Of a stretch of DNA of 64,000 nt, positions 16,653-26,254 are shown one piece after another (position 1 is the first letter of the stretch; every line of letters starts with the position of its first letter). The stretch is from Bdellovibrio sp. KM01. Lineage in GTDB: Bacteria; Bdellovibrionota; Bdellovibrionia; Bdellovibrionales; Bdellovibrionaceae. The notes below the pieces were generated by a model. The model had not been told where the DNA came from. It searched no databases and worked only from the letters and a program-made list of their open reading frames with translations. Location of the stretch: the NCBI RefSeq assembly GCF_013752535.1, contig NZ_CP058348.1:434001-498000 (forward strand). Direction: 5' to 3'. A program made the translations under genes and the position numbers.

Positions 16653-18776
16653 CTATTTTAGTTTTTCCCACAAGTAAGTGGTTTTCAAAGACTCCCACAA
16701 AATGCTTTGTTCGATGTTTGCATTTCCTGCGTGACCGCCTTCGGTATTTTCATAGTAATAAACTGGATGCTTTTGTTCTTTCATGCGGGCTACGAATTTA
16801 CGAGCATGCCCTGGGTGAACACGATCGTCTTTTGTACTCGTCATTACGAAGACCTCTGGATACTTCGCTGTCGGACTTAATTTCTGATAGGGGGAGTATT
16901 TCAAAATCGCTTTGCGCATTTCTGGATCGTCGGGATTACCGTACTCATCCATCCAACTCGCTCCCGCCAGCAACTTGTGATAGCGAAGCATATCCAGTAA
17001 CGGAACGCCGATCACGGCCGCTTTATAAAGATCAGGACGAAGAGTCACAGTCGCACCAACTAACAAACCACCATTAGATCCACCGGAAATTGCCAGATGT
17101 TCTGGCGACGTAAATCCACGCGCAATCAAATCTTCGGAAATAGCGACATTGTCTTCGTAAACTTTATAGCGGTTTTCTTTTAAGACAGCTTGATGCCATT
17201 TCGGACCGAACTCTCCGCCACCACGCAAGTTAGTCAGAACGTATACGCCCCCTTTTTCTGCCCACACTTTTCCGAAAGCACCTAGATAAGAAGGAGTCAT
17301 TGATTGCTGAAACCCTCCGTACCCATACTGCAAAGTGGGATGGCTTCCATCCAGCTTCAGATTTTTTTTGTGAACCACAAAGTAAGGAATCTTAGTTCCA
17401 TCTTTACTGGTGGCTTCAAAGCGAGATGTCGTCAGAGACGAAGAATCAAAACGCTTCGCTGCTTGTTTTAGCAAAGTGAACTTATTCTTCGGATCAGAAG
17501 CATTCGCCATATAGTACGAAGTTGGTGTTAAGAAATCCGTGTAGGTCGCCAGATAAATGTCGGAGTCGTCGTCACCGTCATAGCAGGAAGCCATACCATT
17601 GCTGCCCAGTGCGATGGGTTCTGATTTCCAAGTATTTGGAGGAGTGAATGTGACCTTTTCCATCTGCGTAAGAACGTTGTTGGAAACCACCATGATCATA
17701 TGGTTTTTGATATTGCATCCTCCCTCGATGAATCGCTTGTCCGTCGGTGCGAAAACGACTTGCGCCTGGCTTATCGCTTTTTCACCCAAATCCAGATTAC
17801 CCAGAGGAATCGCAAGCAACGTACCTGCTTTCATATCCTTATAGTCAGAGCGAAGTTCGATCAAAAGATTGCCTTTGAACAAGCTCCAGCTTTCAGCATC
17901 ATCTGGTTTTGGAACCAGCACGGCTTTTCCAGATTTGTCGTGGTACCACAATTTAGTGGAGTAAAAGCCTTTGCGAATCTGATGGAAGTAAAATGGTTTG
18001 CCTTCGTCATACAAAGTGTAAGCATAAGCGGACATGTCAGTCGTGTTTGCTTCTGCCAGAGTCTCAGCAGATGTCAGGGGAGTTCCGCGTTTCCAAGTTT
18101 TCACGATGCGTGGATAACCTGAAGTCGTCATCGATCCTGGGCCCCAGTCAGTCCCGACAAACAGGGTGTCTTGATCTTTCCAGGAAGCATTTGTTTTTGA
18201 TTCAGGAATAAAGAATCCGTCTTTCACAAATGATTTAGTCTTTAGATCGAATTCACGAACGACCACAGCATCTTTCCCGCCGCGGGAAAGGTGAAGCAAG
18301 ACGCGATCATAACCCGGGCGACGGAAGCTTGCGCCTTTCCATACCCAGTTTTCATTTTCAGCTTTAGAAACTGCGTCCAGATCTAAAATTACATCCCATT
18401 TTGGATTTGCAGTTTGATAACTGGCTACGGATGTTTTTCTCCAAACACCGCGCAAGTTTTTTTCGTCCTGCCAGAAATTGTAAAGCTCACCATTGGTCAA
18501 CGTGACGGCAGGAACACGGTCTTTGGCAAAAAAGATTTTGCGATAATCCGCTTCGATATTTTTAAAATCGGGGTTGGATTTGAAGTGCTTGATTGTCACA
18601 TCATTTTCGGCTTTTGCGAAGTCAAGGGCCTTGGTGCCTTCAACTTCCTCTAACCAAAGATACGGATCTTGTTCTGATTGTGACATGGATTTTAACTCCT
18701 TTTGAAAAGAGGAGCTTTTGCAGCCAGCAAGCAGAAGGGTCGCCAGCAAGAGTTTCGATACCGGGAATGATTTCAT
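16653..18776 (-). CDS. Prolyl oligopeptidase (family S9A) lipoprotein
   Basis: A 707-residue serine peptidase cleaving after proline in short peptides. The N terminus ends in LLLAGC, a clear lipobox, so it is exported and lipid-anchored. After the SQSEQDPYLWLEEVEG start typical of S9A comes the seven-bladed propeller (about residues 80-430), then the alpha/beta hydrolase domain. The catalytic residues are Ser567 in GGSNGG, Asp650/651 in TKDDRVHPGH and His682 in EGGHAGN. Single gene on this strand, with the chemoreceptor gene upstream. In a predator it may help digest prey peptides, which is inference only. Confidence 0.92.
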   Translation of the reverse strand: MKSFPVSKLLLATLLLAGCKSSSFQKELKSMSQSEQDPYLWLEEVEGTKALDFAKAENDVTIKHFKSNPDFKNIEADYRKIFFAKDRVPAVTLTNGELYNFWQDEKNLRGVWRKTSVASYQTANPKWDVILDLDAVSKAENENWVWKGASFRRPGYDRVLLHLSRGGKDAVVVREFDLKTKSFVKDGFFIPESKTNASWKDQDTLFVGTDWGPGSMTTSGYPRIVKTWKRGTPLTSAETLAEANTTDMSAYAYTLYDEGKPFYFHQIRKGFYSTKLWYHDKSGKAVLVPKPDDAESWSLFKGNLLIELRSDYKDMKAGTLLAIPLGNLDLGEKAISQAQVVFAPTDKRFIEGGCNIKNHMIMVVSNNVLTQMEKVTFTPPNTWKSEPIALGSNGMASCYDGDDDSDIYLATYTDFLTPTSYYMANASDPKNKFTLLKQAAKRFDSSSLTTSRFEATSKDGTKIPYFVVHKKNLKLDGSHPTLQYGYGGFQQSMTPSYLGAFGKVWAEKGGVYVLTNLRGGGEFGPKWHQAVLKENRYKVYEDNVAISEDLIARGFTSPEHLAISGGSNGGLLVGATVTLRPDLYKAAVIGVPLLDMLRYHKLLAGASWMDEYGNPDDPEMRKAILKYSPYQKLSPTAKYPEVFVMTSTKDDRVHPGHARKFVARMKEQKHPVYYYENTEGGHAGNANIEQSILWESLKTTYLWEKLK

Positions 18777-18840
18777 ATGAGCTCCGATGTTGACCTAGAA
18801 ATTAAAGATCAAACCGGAGCGACTGACAAGGATTACAGGA

Positions 18841-20280
18841 TTATGCTGCGGATTTTTCGTCTTCCCAGCTGGCTTTTTTGCGGCCTTGGAGCATTAGGTT
18901 GAGTTCATCAGTTGCTGCACTTAGAGATTCCGCTTCCCCGAGCAATATACTTGAGGATTGGGAGAGATCTTCAGCAACAGCCGCGTTTGTCTGAGTTGTT
19001 TTGTCGATTTCGCTCATTGCTTGGCTTAATTGTTTGATGCCGAGAGCTTGCTGTTGGCAGGCTTCGGAGATCTCGCCATTCAGTGCAGACACTTTTTCGA
19101 TTGAGCTGATAATTTTTGTCAGGGCAGCACCAGAATTATCTGCTACTTTTGTTCCGCGTTCGGCTTGGCCGACGCTTTCTTTGATAAGACCGCTGATCTC
19201 TTTTGCAGAGTTTGCTGATCTTTGTGCTAAAGTTCTTACGGCGTCAGCAACGACCGCAAAACCTTTACCCTGTTCGCCAGCGCGCGCGGCTTCCACGGCG
19301 GCATTTAATGCCAATAAATTTGTTTGGAAAGCGATATCATCGATAACGGAAATGATCTCTTCGATTTTTTTGGAACCTGAATAGATTTCTTTCATATAAG
19401 TGATCAGGCGTTCAATTTCCTGGCCACCTTCCGTCGCAGCTTTCGTGCTTTGAGTGGAAAGTTCCGCAGCTGTCGCAGCACCTTCGGCATTTCGTTGGAT
19501 CATGCTGGACATTTCTTCCAGTGAAGCCACAGTTTCTTCAATAGAGGCGGCTTGTGTCGTGGAAGATTGTGACAGTTTAACGTTGGATTCAGAAATGCTT
19601 TGTGATTTGGAAGTTGTTTCGACCACAGAGTGGTGAACACGTTCCACAACTGATTTAAGTGCGGTGACCAGACGTTTTTGGAACAAGAATCCCAGACCCA
19701 CAACAGAAATAACCAGAGTGCAAATCATGCTCAGCAACAGTTTCTTTTTGTTCATGCTGTCTTTTTCTGCGTCAGCAAGAAGAGTGGCTGTGAGTTTGTC
19801 TGTTTCGGTCGCCGCTTTATCCAACTTATCGAAAATTTTCTCGGCAATTGGATTTAGGTTATTCAGAATTTTATTGGCAGAATTTGGCAAGTCGTTTTTC
19901 GCCAAAGAGCCCTGGATATCCTTCCAGGATGCTTCATATTTTGACAGATCTTCATCGATCGATTTGCAATTTTCTCCACATTTTTCACGAAGTGATTTCA
20001 ATTCTTTGATAAAACCACCCACAAGTTCCACGCGGATATCCCGCGAGTCTTTATCAGTATCGGCTGCGAGTGGCAAGATGTTGGAGTGCACCAGGGCCAT
20101 TGATTTAATGAGCTTGTTTTGTATAGACAAAGAGGAGATTCCGAATTCACTCGCTTTTCCTAAAGCATTCAAAGCCTGTTGGCTGGTATAGAAAAAAGCG
20201 CATCCTACTATAAGGACAAAAGATGCTGACGCGAAAACGTACAATAACAAAGATTTACCGATGCCAATTTTCTTGAACAC
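18841..20280 (-). CDS. Methyl-accepting chemotaxis protein
   Basis: A 479-residue receptor. It starts at a GTG behind AAGGAG. A transmembrane helix lies at about 12-30, then a four-helix-bundle sensor domain (about 35-185) with a Cys pair (EKCGENCKS), then a second membrane helix ([20 protein letters not shown]). There is little room for a HAMP domain. The signalling hairpin tip reads [43 protein letters not shown]. It couples to CheA/CheW to steer flagellar rotation. The sensor type resembles simple 4HB receptors for small ligands. Confidence 0.92.
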   Translation of the reverse strand: MFKKIGIGKSLLLYVFASASFVLIVGCAFFYTSQQALNALGKASEFGISSLSIQNKLIKSMALVHSNILPLAADTDKDSRDIRVELVGGFIKELKSLREKCGENCKSIDEDLSKYEASWKDIQGSLAKNDLPNSANKILNNLNPIAEKIFDKLDKAATETDKLTATLLADAEKDSMNKKKLLLSMICTLVISVVGLGFLFQKRLVTALKSVVERVHHSVVETTSKSQSISESNVKLSQSSTTQAASIEETVASLEEMSSMIQRNAEGAATAAELSTQSTKAATEGGQEIERLITYMKEIYSGSKKIEEIISVIDDIAFQTNLLALNAAVEAARAGEQGKGFAVVADAVRTLAQRSANSAKEISGLIKESVGQAERGTKVADNSGAALTKIISSIEKVSALNGEISEACQQQALGIKQLSQAMSEIDKTTQTNAAVAEDLSQSSSILLGEAESLSAATDELNLMLQGRKKASWEDEKSAA

Positions 20281-20554
20281 TTCAGACTCCTTAGAGGCGT
20301 TTACTCATATATAAATCGGAGTCATAACTAAAATACTTGACCGAATATTTACCACATTTGCTATCTCCACCCCCCTCCTTTCATCACTTTCGTCCAGTAA
20401 ACTTGATGATTTTATGGAAGAAGGTCCAGAGTGATTCATACCAAAGTCCTGCTTTTCTCCTTGACCTTCGTCAAACTCTGTCAAGTTCCGTTGACCGCAT
20501 TGTGAGAGAGTTTCAGGCTGAACTTGTTGATTAGAACACCTAATTGGAGGATGT
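20281..20554. other. Divergent intergenic region, no gene seen
   Basis: 274 bases between the chemoreceptor and a small secreted-protein gene. TTGAC-like blocks recur between 20460 and 20505 (CTTGACCTTCG, TGTCAAGTTCC, GTTGACCGC). An AATTGGAGG ribosome binding site precedes the 20555 gene. No convincing RNA gene is seen. Confidence 0.4.
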
Positions 20555-20806
20555 ATGTCGAAATGGGTCGTGTCGACTCTCGCACTAGTATCATTCCTTT
20601 CTGGCCACCACGCGATGGCAGAAGGAAAAGTAGAACAAGTTCAAAACGCAGTAAAAAAAGCCTGCAGTAAAGACCTGGCAAATGATGAAGCTCTCAGACA
20701 AGTTAAGAATCTGTTCTTGTCCTGTGTTCCAGGTGACAAAGTGGACGTGGATGGTTGCAAAGTTCCGTGTCTGAAAGAAAACTCTGGCGCCGTTGTCGGT
20801 CAATAA
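20555..20806 (+). CDS. Small exported Cys-containing protein
   Basis: An 83-residue protein with a signal peptide (MSKWVVSTLALVSFLSGHHAMA) and a strong GGAGG ribosome binding site. Mature residues carry four Cys (KKACSKD, FLSCVPGD, DGCKVPC) within about 40 residues, suggesting two disulfides in the periplasm or outside the cell. It lies 20 bases before a porin gene and is likely in its operon. No family recognised. Confidence 0.7.
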   Translation: MSKWVVSTLALVSFLSGHHAMAEGKVEQVQNAVKKACSKDLANDEALRQVKNLFLSCVPGDKVDVDGCKVPCLKENSGAVVGQ

Positions 20807-20826
20807 TCATCTCAAGGAAAAACATC

Positions 20827-22173
20827 ATGAAAAACAATTTCAAAAAAATTTCGGCAGCATTCATTGCGGGTATGTTGATGGTTCCAACAGCTCAAGCGGC
20901 GACTCTTGAAGAGCGCGTAGCAGAGTTGGAAGCAAATCAATCCCTTAACATTTTCAGTTTCAGCGGTACTTTCAATACTCGTTTTGATGACATTCTTTCT
21001 GCAAAACAAACTCAGCCTGCAACTGTGTTGGGGCAGCCTGCTACATTTGACACTAAAGATTTGACGTATCTTCGTATGAAGTTCCAGTTCAATATCGACG
21101 CTAACGTTTCTAAGAACGTGAAATTCTATTCTCGTTTGACGACAAGTAAGCACTTCAATACTTTCTATCAACAATCTTATGCAGCTCCTGCGGTGGGTGC
21201 TGATCTGGGATCTTCAAATGACTACTCAAGCACTAATGTGGTTCTTGAGAAAGCCTATGTTGATATGACAATGCCAGATACAGGTTTGACATTCTTTATC
21301 GGCCGTCTTCCAACAGTAGATGGTCAGCCACAAAACTATAAAGACGGCCGTGCTCGCATGGGTACTTACCCGATGTTGTCTTACGATTCCGTCCTGGATG
21401 GTATGGGTCTTTCTTATAAATTGGATCAGTACATGCCTCAGGGACACCAATTGGCCTTGCGTGCATTGTACACTCCATTTGCTCAGTATTATGCAGGTAC
21501 GTCAGGTGGATATTACACTCAACCTTCTAAACAAGCAGGTGGTAGCCTTCCAACATCTCAAGCTGGTTACGGTTTAATGGTTGATTACGGTTTGAATGAT
21601 ATGAGCTGGGCTGACAACATGGGCTTGGTTCTTTTGAACTTCCAGACTGCTGATTTGTATTATCCGGCGCCATCGTCTGCCGGTTCGTCGAGCAGTTTGA
21701 CTCTAGCGGTTGGTGGTACAACTCTAGCTTGGGAATTGAATGGCATTGCAAAAACGGGTTGGGATCTTTCAGCTTCTTACCTTGCAAGCTCATTGAAATC
21801 TAACGGCAGATACATTTCTTCAACTCCAGGAACTGGTTTCGGTACAAGCAAAGATGAAGACACTTCAACGGGTGGAGTGATGTTGCTATCGACTCGTTAT
21901 AGACTGGGTTCATGGATTATTGGTGGTGAGTGGGTGAATGGTTCTGAAAACTCATTCTACTATGCAACTGCGGCTGAAGATTTGACTCAGTTCTATAGTA
22001 CGCATGGTAACGGTTACCATTTGTATTTCACTAAAAAGTTCGGTCAAAACATTGCGGCTCGTGTTGGTTATATGTTGCAAGACTACGATTACACACCGAC
22101 AAGCGTTGGTGCGGTGGTTGAGTCTGATCGCAAAATCGAGACAGCATACGCAAATCTTCGTCTAGATTTCTAA
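20827..22173 (+). CDS. Outer-membrane porin-like beta-barrel protein
   Basis: A 448-residue protein with a signal peptide ending AQA. A short coiled-coil (LEERVAELEANQSLN) follows, as in periplasmic N-terminal stalks of trimeric porins. The rest is amphipathic strands (GTFNTRFDDILS, FQFNIDANVSKNVKFYSRL, SWIIGGEWVNGSENSFYYA) and the protein ends in the barrel-closing Phe of YANLRLDF. The start is the ATG at 20827, not the longer upstream frame, which overlaps the preceding gene. Likely an abundant general or specific pore. It resembles DUF3373-type deltaproteobacterial porins, but I am not certain of the family. Confidence 0.8.
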   Translation: MKNNFKKISAAFIAGMLMVPTAQAATLEERVAELEANQSLNIFSFSGTFNTRFDDILSAKQTQPATVLGQPATFDTKDLTYLRMKFQFNIDANVSKNVKFYSRLTTSKHFNTFYQQSYAAPAVGADLGSSNDYSSTNVVLEKAYVDMTMPDTGLTFFIGRLPTVDGQPQNYKDGRARMGTYPMLSYDSVLDGMGLSYKLDQYMPQGHQLALRALYTPFAQYYAGTSGGYYTQPSKQAGGSLPTSQAGYGLMVDYGLNDMSWADNMGLVLLNFQTADLYYPAPSSAGSSSSLTLAVGGTTLAWELNGIAKTGWDLSASYLASSLKSNGRYISSTPGTGFGTSKDEDTSTGGVMLLSTRYRLGSWIIGGEWVNGSENSFYYATAAEDLTQFYSTHGNGYHLYFTKKFGQNIAARVGYMLQDYDYTPTSVGAVVESDRKIETAYANLRLDF

Positions 22174-22203
22174 TCAAATCAGTTTCAATTTCCTGATTTG
22201 ATG

Positions 22204-22234
22204 AAGGCTCCGGCTCAGGCTGGGGCCTTTTTAT
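22204..22234 (+). terminator. Terminator after the porin gene
   Basis: AAGGCTCC pairs with GGGGCCTT (one wobble) around a ten-base loop, followed by a T-run. Confidence 0.75.
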
Positions 22235-22254
22235 TTGTTGAAAACAGAAATAAA

Positions 22255-22286
22255 AAAAGGGAGCGCAGTGGCTCCCTTTTTCATTC
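22255..22286 (-). terminator. Terminator of the 22303 gene
   Basis: AAGGGAGC pairs with GCTCCCTT, with A-run and T-run on the two sides, placed just downstream of the opposite-strand gene's stop. Confidence 0.75.
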
Positions 22287-22302
22287 TTAATTTCTTTACT
22301 AA

Positions 22303-22698
22303 TTACTTAGTGCAAGAAACTGGATAGATGTTGCCGTTAGCAGCCATGAAACCAGAGAATGAAGCACCTTTGTTGTCAGAAGAAACGCCGAAGAAACCAG
22401 TGTTTCTGATAACGCCGTCTTCAGTTTGAGCAGACTTTTCAGTCAATGCCAACATTTGTAGGTAACCTTGTTTCAGTTGGTTAGCTACAGTGCCTTTATC
22501 CAATTGAGCAAAGAAAGTTGAAGAACCCGTTTTTTCCGAAACTTCCATAGTCAGGAAATCAACAGAAGTGTCGTCGCCCAAAGTTACGTTGATAGTTGCT
22601 GCTTTACCTTTAGAAGGTGCAGAGCATTTCAAAACAGTTGAGTCAGCGAAAGCAGTAGAACCAGCAAGTATAAGAGCTGCTGCGATAAGTTTTTTCAT
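22303..22698 (-). CDS. Small exported protein, unknown function
   Basis: A 131-residue protein with a textbook signal peptide (MKKLIAAALILAGSTAFA). The mature part begins with a Cys (VLKCSAP) and ends with a Cys (YPVSCTK), probably one disulfide closing a small beta-barrel or sandwich (INVTLGDDTSVDFLTMEV, GASFSGFMAANGNIYPV). The general layout (Cys near both ends, glycine-rich strands) is shared with the 39844 gene, but sequence identity is low. No family recognised. Confidence 0.65.
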   Translation of the reverse strand: MKKLIAAALILAGSTAFADSTVLKCSAPSKGKAATINVTLGDDTSVDFLTMEVSEKTGSSTFFAQLDKGTVANQLKQGYLQMLALTEKSAQTEDGVIRNTGFFGVSSDNKGASFSGFMAANGNIYPVSCTK

Positions 22699-22767
22699 GG
22701 GATGTCTCCTTAGTTGTTAATTCGAATTTGTTGACCTGATCGAGGCTATTTCACGGCCCTTGGTCTA

Positions 22768-22785
22768 GCAATGCAAATGCATTGC
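22768..22785. promoter_or_regulatory. Operator-like palindrome between divergent genes
   Basis: GCAATGCA-AA-TGCATTGC, two perfect eight-base half-sites with a two-base centre, 70 bases upstream of the opposite-strand gene and 110 before the 22895 gene. The size and symmetry suit a dimeric regulator. Confidence 0.4.
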
Positions 22786-22894
22786 GCAATATATGCGATT
22801 TGGAGTGCCCTATTGTGAGAACACAAGGAATTTCGCCGTACCAAGGTCAAGTTTCTTACAACGCTTACCGATGAGTCATGAACGGGGGATTGTG

Positions 22895-23428
22895 ATGAAT
22901 AGAGGCTGGTTGGTTATTCTTGCCGGGTGTCTCATATTGGGATTTCAAAACTGCAGTCAGACGAATCTTTCTGCGTCTGATTTTCCCAGCACCAGTTCGC
23001 ACATCGTAACTCCGTCCGTTGGTAGCGGTTCTGATGCCGACGAATCACAAAAAATTTCTGCACTAGAAATTCCCGTTAGCGGCGGAGTGCTTTCTATCGA
23101 TGCTTCGACAGGACGAATTTCACTCGTTGGTCAAAATCAACAAGTGCTCGAAGAATCCTGTCTGCCAGCCGCGGAAATCGCAGAGTTACAAAGTTATTTA
23201 AAATCCAGCAACATCTGCGGAAAATCCGTTGATGCTTCTTTGCAGTGCGCACAAGTTTACTCGCCAGGTTACGCAAGCTTGATCATCGGTGATCAAAAAA
23301 TGAATTTAGGTGAGAGCTATGATTCCTGCGGCAGAGGCTTCAAAGACATCTGTGGCGATCAAGCGCAGTCTTTCCGTGGTCTCGTGGCCTACATCCAAAA
23401 AAACTTCCACGGCCTACTCTGCGAATAG
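22895..23428 (+). CDS. Exported lipoprotein of the FQNC type, unknown function
   Basis: A 177-residue protein starting at the ATG behind GGGGGA. The signal MNRGWLVILAGCLILGFQNC ends in FQNC, a lipobox variant I associate with many Bdellovibrio lipoproteins. The mature domain has six further Cys (ESCLP, NICGK, LQCAQ, DSCGRG, DICGD, LLCE), consistent with three disulfides. The longer upstream frame lacks a ribosome binding site. Its stop codon (TAG at 23426-23428) overlaps the first arm of the 23-base inverted repeat. Confidence 0.65.
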   Translation: MNRGWLVILAGCLILGFQNCSQTNLSASDFPSTSSHIVTPSVGSGSDADESQKISALEIPVSGGVLSIDASTGRISLVGQNQQVLEESCLPAAEIAELQSYLKSSNICGKSVDASLQCAQVYSPGYASLIIGDQKMNLGESYDSCGRGFKDICGDQAQSFRGLVAYIQKNFHGLLCE

Positions 23429-23531
23429 GTACGGACACACTTTCTCCATATCTAAAAATAAAAAGGCCGGTGTAAATTACACCGGCCTTTTTATTTTTCT
23501 GAAACAAGATGGAGAAAGTGTGTCCGTACCT
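23427..23531. repeat. Perfect 23-base inverted repeat enclosing a terminator, tying together two stop codons
   Basis: Arm one is 23427-23449 (begins AGGTACGGACACAC), arm two is 23509-23531, its exact reverse complement. Between them 23461-23475 and 23477-23491 form a second perfect hairpin (AAAAGGCCGGTGTAA) with T-runs on both strands. Arm one begins on the TAG of the 22895 gene and arm two ends on the TAA of alaS. The element is both a bidirectional terminator and a REP- or MITE-like repeat. Confidence 0.85.
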
Positions 23532-26254
23532 TATAGGCCTAGGGTGCTGCGTACTTTTGTGAATGCATCACCGATTTTAGAGCGGTCAGGAGCTGCACCT
23601 TGAGCAAAGTCAGGGCGGCCGCCACCTTTACCACCCATGATCGCAGCCACTTCTTTTAGAACATCGCCGGCCTTCAAATCGCCAGTCAGGTCTTTAGAAA
23701 CGGAAACGATGATGGGGTTGGAGCCATCACCTTGGCCGACAACCACGACAATTCCAGATTGGATTTTGTTTTTAAGATCGTCAGTTACTTTTGCCAAAAC
23801 TTCACGGTCATCCATCGGTACATCTGCCAAAACCAGTTTTGCAGAAACGCCAGATTTAGATTTGAATGCCATTGCCTTACCCGCAAGTTCATCCACGTTC
23901 ACTTGGCCACCTTGAAGTTTCTTGATTTCTTTCTCAAGAGTTTTCACTTGTTCTTTGATCGACTCCACACGATTCGCCAAAGTCGCTTTTTCGCCAGTCA
24001 CTTCCAGGTGCTTTAAGTAGTGAGCAGATTTTTGCAAACCAGCTGCTGCCAAAGCCTCATCCAAGTGGGCGATCGAGCTCATCGCGTATTTAACCGCAGA
24101 ATCACCCGTGATTGCTTCCACGCGACGTACACCCGAGCTTACGCCAGATTCAGAAACGATTTTGAACAAGCGGATGTTCGCTGTATTTTTAACGTGAGTA
24201 CCGCCGCAAAGCTCGCAAGAAAAATCACCCATTGTCAGTACGCGAACGTCGTTAGCGTACTTTTCGCCGAACAAAGCCATAGCGCCTTTTTCGATCGCTT
24301 GTTTGTGGGGCATCAATTCAGTTTTTACTTCAAGACCGCGAGCGATTTGTTCGTTCACCATGTCTTCGATCTTGCGGATTTCCTCGGTGCTTACGGGTTT
24401 ATTGTGAGTGAAGTCGAAGCGAGTTTTATCAGCATCTACCAAAGAACCGGCTTGAGTAACATGAACGCCCAAAACTTTACGAAGAGCTGCATGCAACAAG
24501 TGAGTCGCTGAGTGATTACTTGCTGTGTTTCTTCTTTCGACGGGATCAACACCGCTGAGAACTTTTGCGCCAGTTTTAAAGGAGCCGTGTTCAACTTCAA
24601 CGTGGTGAAGAATGATGTCGTCGATTTTCGTCGTGTTCGCTACGCGAGCGCGGTTGGTGTCTTGCATGATGTAACCAACGTCACCAGCTTGACCGCCGCC
24701 TTCACCATAGAACGCAGTTGCATCCAGGATGATAAGACCCGTGTCGCCCGTTTTAAGTTCGTTTACAACCGCTTGGCCATTAGAAAGAGCCATCACAGTG
24801 CCGTCACCGATGGTGCCATCGTAACCCAAAAACTTCACGGACTTGCCGGATTGAAGATAGTCTTTGGCAAATTTGATCATGTGAGCTTCGTCAGCCCCCA
24901 TGGATTTGCCTTTCCACGAAGCTTTGGATTTCGCACGATTTGCTTCCATTTCTTTTTCGAAAGCATCTTCGTTTACTTCAATACCGTTTTCATTCGCGAT
25001 CACGCGAGTCAAATCGGCAGGGAAACCGTAAGTGTCGTACATGCGGAAGACAACTTCGCCAGAAAGTTCTTTAACTCCTGCTGCTTTTGCTTTTGCAAGC
25101 TCGGCTGTCAGGATTTCAGTTCCTTTATCTAAAGTTGCCAAGAAGCGGTCTTCTTCGTCACGGATCGTGTTTAGGATGTGATCACGACGAGAGGAAAGTT
25201 CCGGATAAACTTTGCCCATATTTTCGATCAAGGCTTCCGCCATACCTGGCAAGAATGATTTGTCGGCAGAAAGTTTACGTCCGTAACGGATTGCACGTCT
25301 CATGATACGGCGAAGAACGTAACCACGGCCTTCGTTTGATGGCAAAGCACCGTCCGCGATCAAGAATGAAGTCGAGCGGCAGTGGTCAGCCAATACGCGA
25401 AGAGCAGAAGTTGTTTCTGCCGCCTTTGCATCAGTCGTCAATACTTTTTTGTCAGTGATGTATTTTACGCCACCGATTTTGCAAGCCAGTTCAATCATAG
25501 GCAGGAACAAATCTGTATCGTAGTTATTGAATTTACCCTGCATCGCTGCCGTCACACGCTCAAGACCTGCGCCAGTATCCACAGATGGTTTTGGAAGCGG
25601 AGTCAAAGTCCCTGGAGGATTTTCGAAGTACTGCATGAATACCAGGTTCCAAATTTCAACGAAACGGTCTTCACCAGCTTCGATACCTTTGAACGGATCA
25701 GAAATTTTACCTGCTTCAGGACCGTGATCGTAGAAGATCTCTGTACAAGGACCGCAAGGACCTGTGTCGCCCATTTTCCAGAAATTGTCTTTGTCGAAGC
25801 GGAAGATGCGATCGCGAGGGATGCCTTCTTGAGTGTGCCAGATGTCGGCCGCTTCATCGTCAGAGATATGAACCGTGACATAAAGCTTTTCTTTTGGAAT
25901 AGCCAAAGTCTTAGTCAGGAATTCCCAAGCAAAATGAATCGCGTCTTTCTTGAAGTAATCGCCAAAAGAGAAGTTACCCAACATTTCAAAGAAAGTGTGG
26001 TGACGTGCTGTGAAGCCTACGTTTTCCAAGTCATTGTGTTTCCCGCCGGCGCGCACACATTTTTGCGAAGTCACGGCACGGGAGTAGTCGCGCTTTTCAA
26101 GACCCAAGAAAGTATTTTTAAATTGATTCATACCCGCATTTGCAAAAAGCAACGTCGGATCGTTTTCTGGAATCAAAGAAGAAGAAGCGACAGCTTTGTG
26201 TCCATTCTTTTCGAAGTATTGAATAAAAGCATTTCTGATCTCAGAGCTTTTCAT
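23531..26254 (-). CDS. alaS: Alanyl-tRNA synthetase
   Basis: A 907-residue class II synthetase that charges tRNA-Ala and edits misactivated serine or glycine. Motifs in order are SSEIRNAFIQYFEKNGHK, the ATP-site FANAGMNQFK, GGKHNDLENVG, the editing-domain HSATHLLHAAL, and CELCGGTHV, whose Cys and His bind zinc. The C-terminal DHHA1 region contains GGKGGGRPDFAQG. The start is the ATG at 26254 behind AAAGG. The upstream ten codons of the longer frame lie in recX. It overlaps recX by 14 bases. Confidence 0.97.
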   Translation of the reverse strand: MKSSEIRNAFIQYFEKNGHKAVASSSLIPENDPTLLFANAGMNQFKNTFLGLEKRDYSRAVTSQKCVRAGGKHNDLENVGFTARHHTFFEMLGNFSFGDYFKKDAIHFAWEFLTKTLAIPKEKLYVTVHISDDEAADIWHTQEGIPRDRIFRFDKDNFWKMGDTGPCGPCTEIFYDHGPEAGKISDPFKGIEAGEDRFVEIWNLVFMQYFENPPGTLTPLPKPSVDTGAGLERVTAAMQGKFNNYDTDLFLPMIELACKIGGVKYITDKKVLTTDAKAAETTSALRVLADHCRSTSFLIADGALPSNEGRGYVLRRIMRRAIRYGRKLSADKSFLPGMAEALIENMGKVYPELSSRRDHILNTIRDEEDRFLATLDKGTEILTAELAKAKAAGVKELSGEVVFRMYDTYGFPADLTRVIANENGIEVNEDAFEKEMEANRAKSKASWKGKSMGADEAHMIKFAKDYLQSGKSVKFLGYDGTIGDGTVMALSNGQAVVNELKTGDTGLIILDATAFYGEGGGQAGDVGYIMQDTNRARVANTTKIDDIILHHVEVEHGSFKTGAKVLSGVDPVERRNTASNHSATHLLHAALRKVLGVHVTQAGSLVDADKTRFDFTHNKPVSTEEIRKIEDMVNEQIARGLEVKTELMPHKQAIEKGAMALFGEKYANDVRVLTMGDFSCELCGGTHVKNTANIRLFKIVSESGVSSGVRRVEAITGDSAVKYAMSSIAHLDEALAAAGLQKSAHYLKHLEVTGEKATLANRVESIKEQVKTLEKEIKKLQGGQVNVDELAGKAMAFKSKSGVSAKLVLADVPMDDREVLAKVTDDLKNKIQSGIVVVVGQGDGSNPIIVSVSKDLTGDLKAGDVLKEVAAIMGGKGGGRPDFAQGAAPDRSKIGDAFTKVRSTLGL

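Noticed and set aside
20281-20345. Possible sigma28 promoter for the chemoreceptor on the opposite strand (CTCCGATTTAT)
   Set aside because: The -35 region and spacing match poorly.
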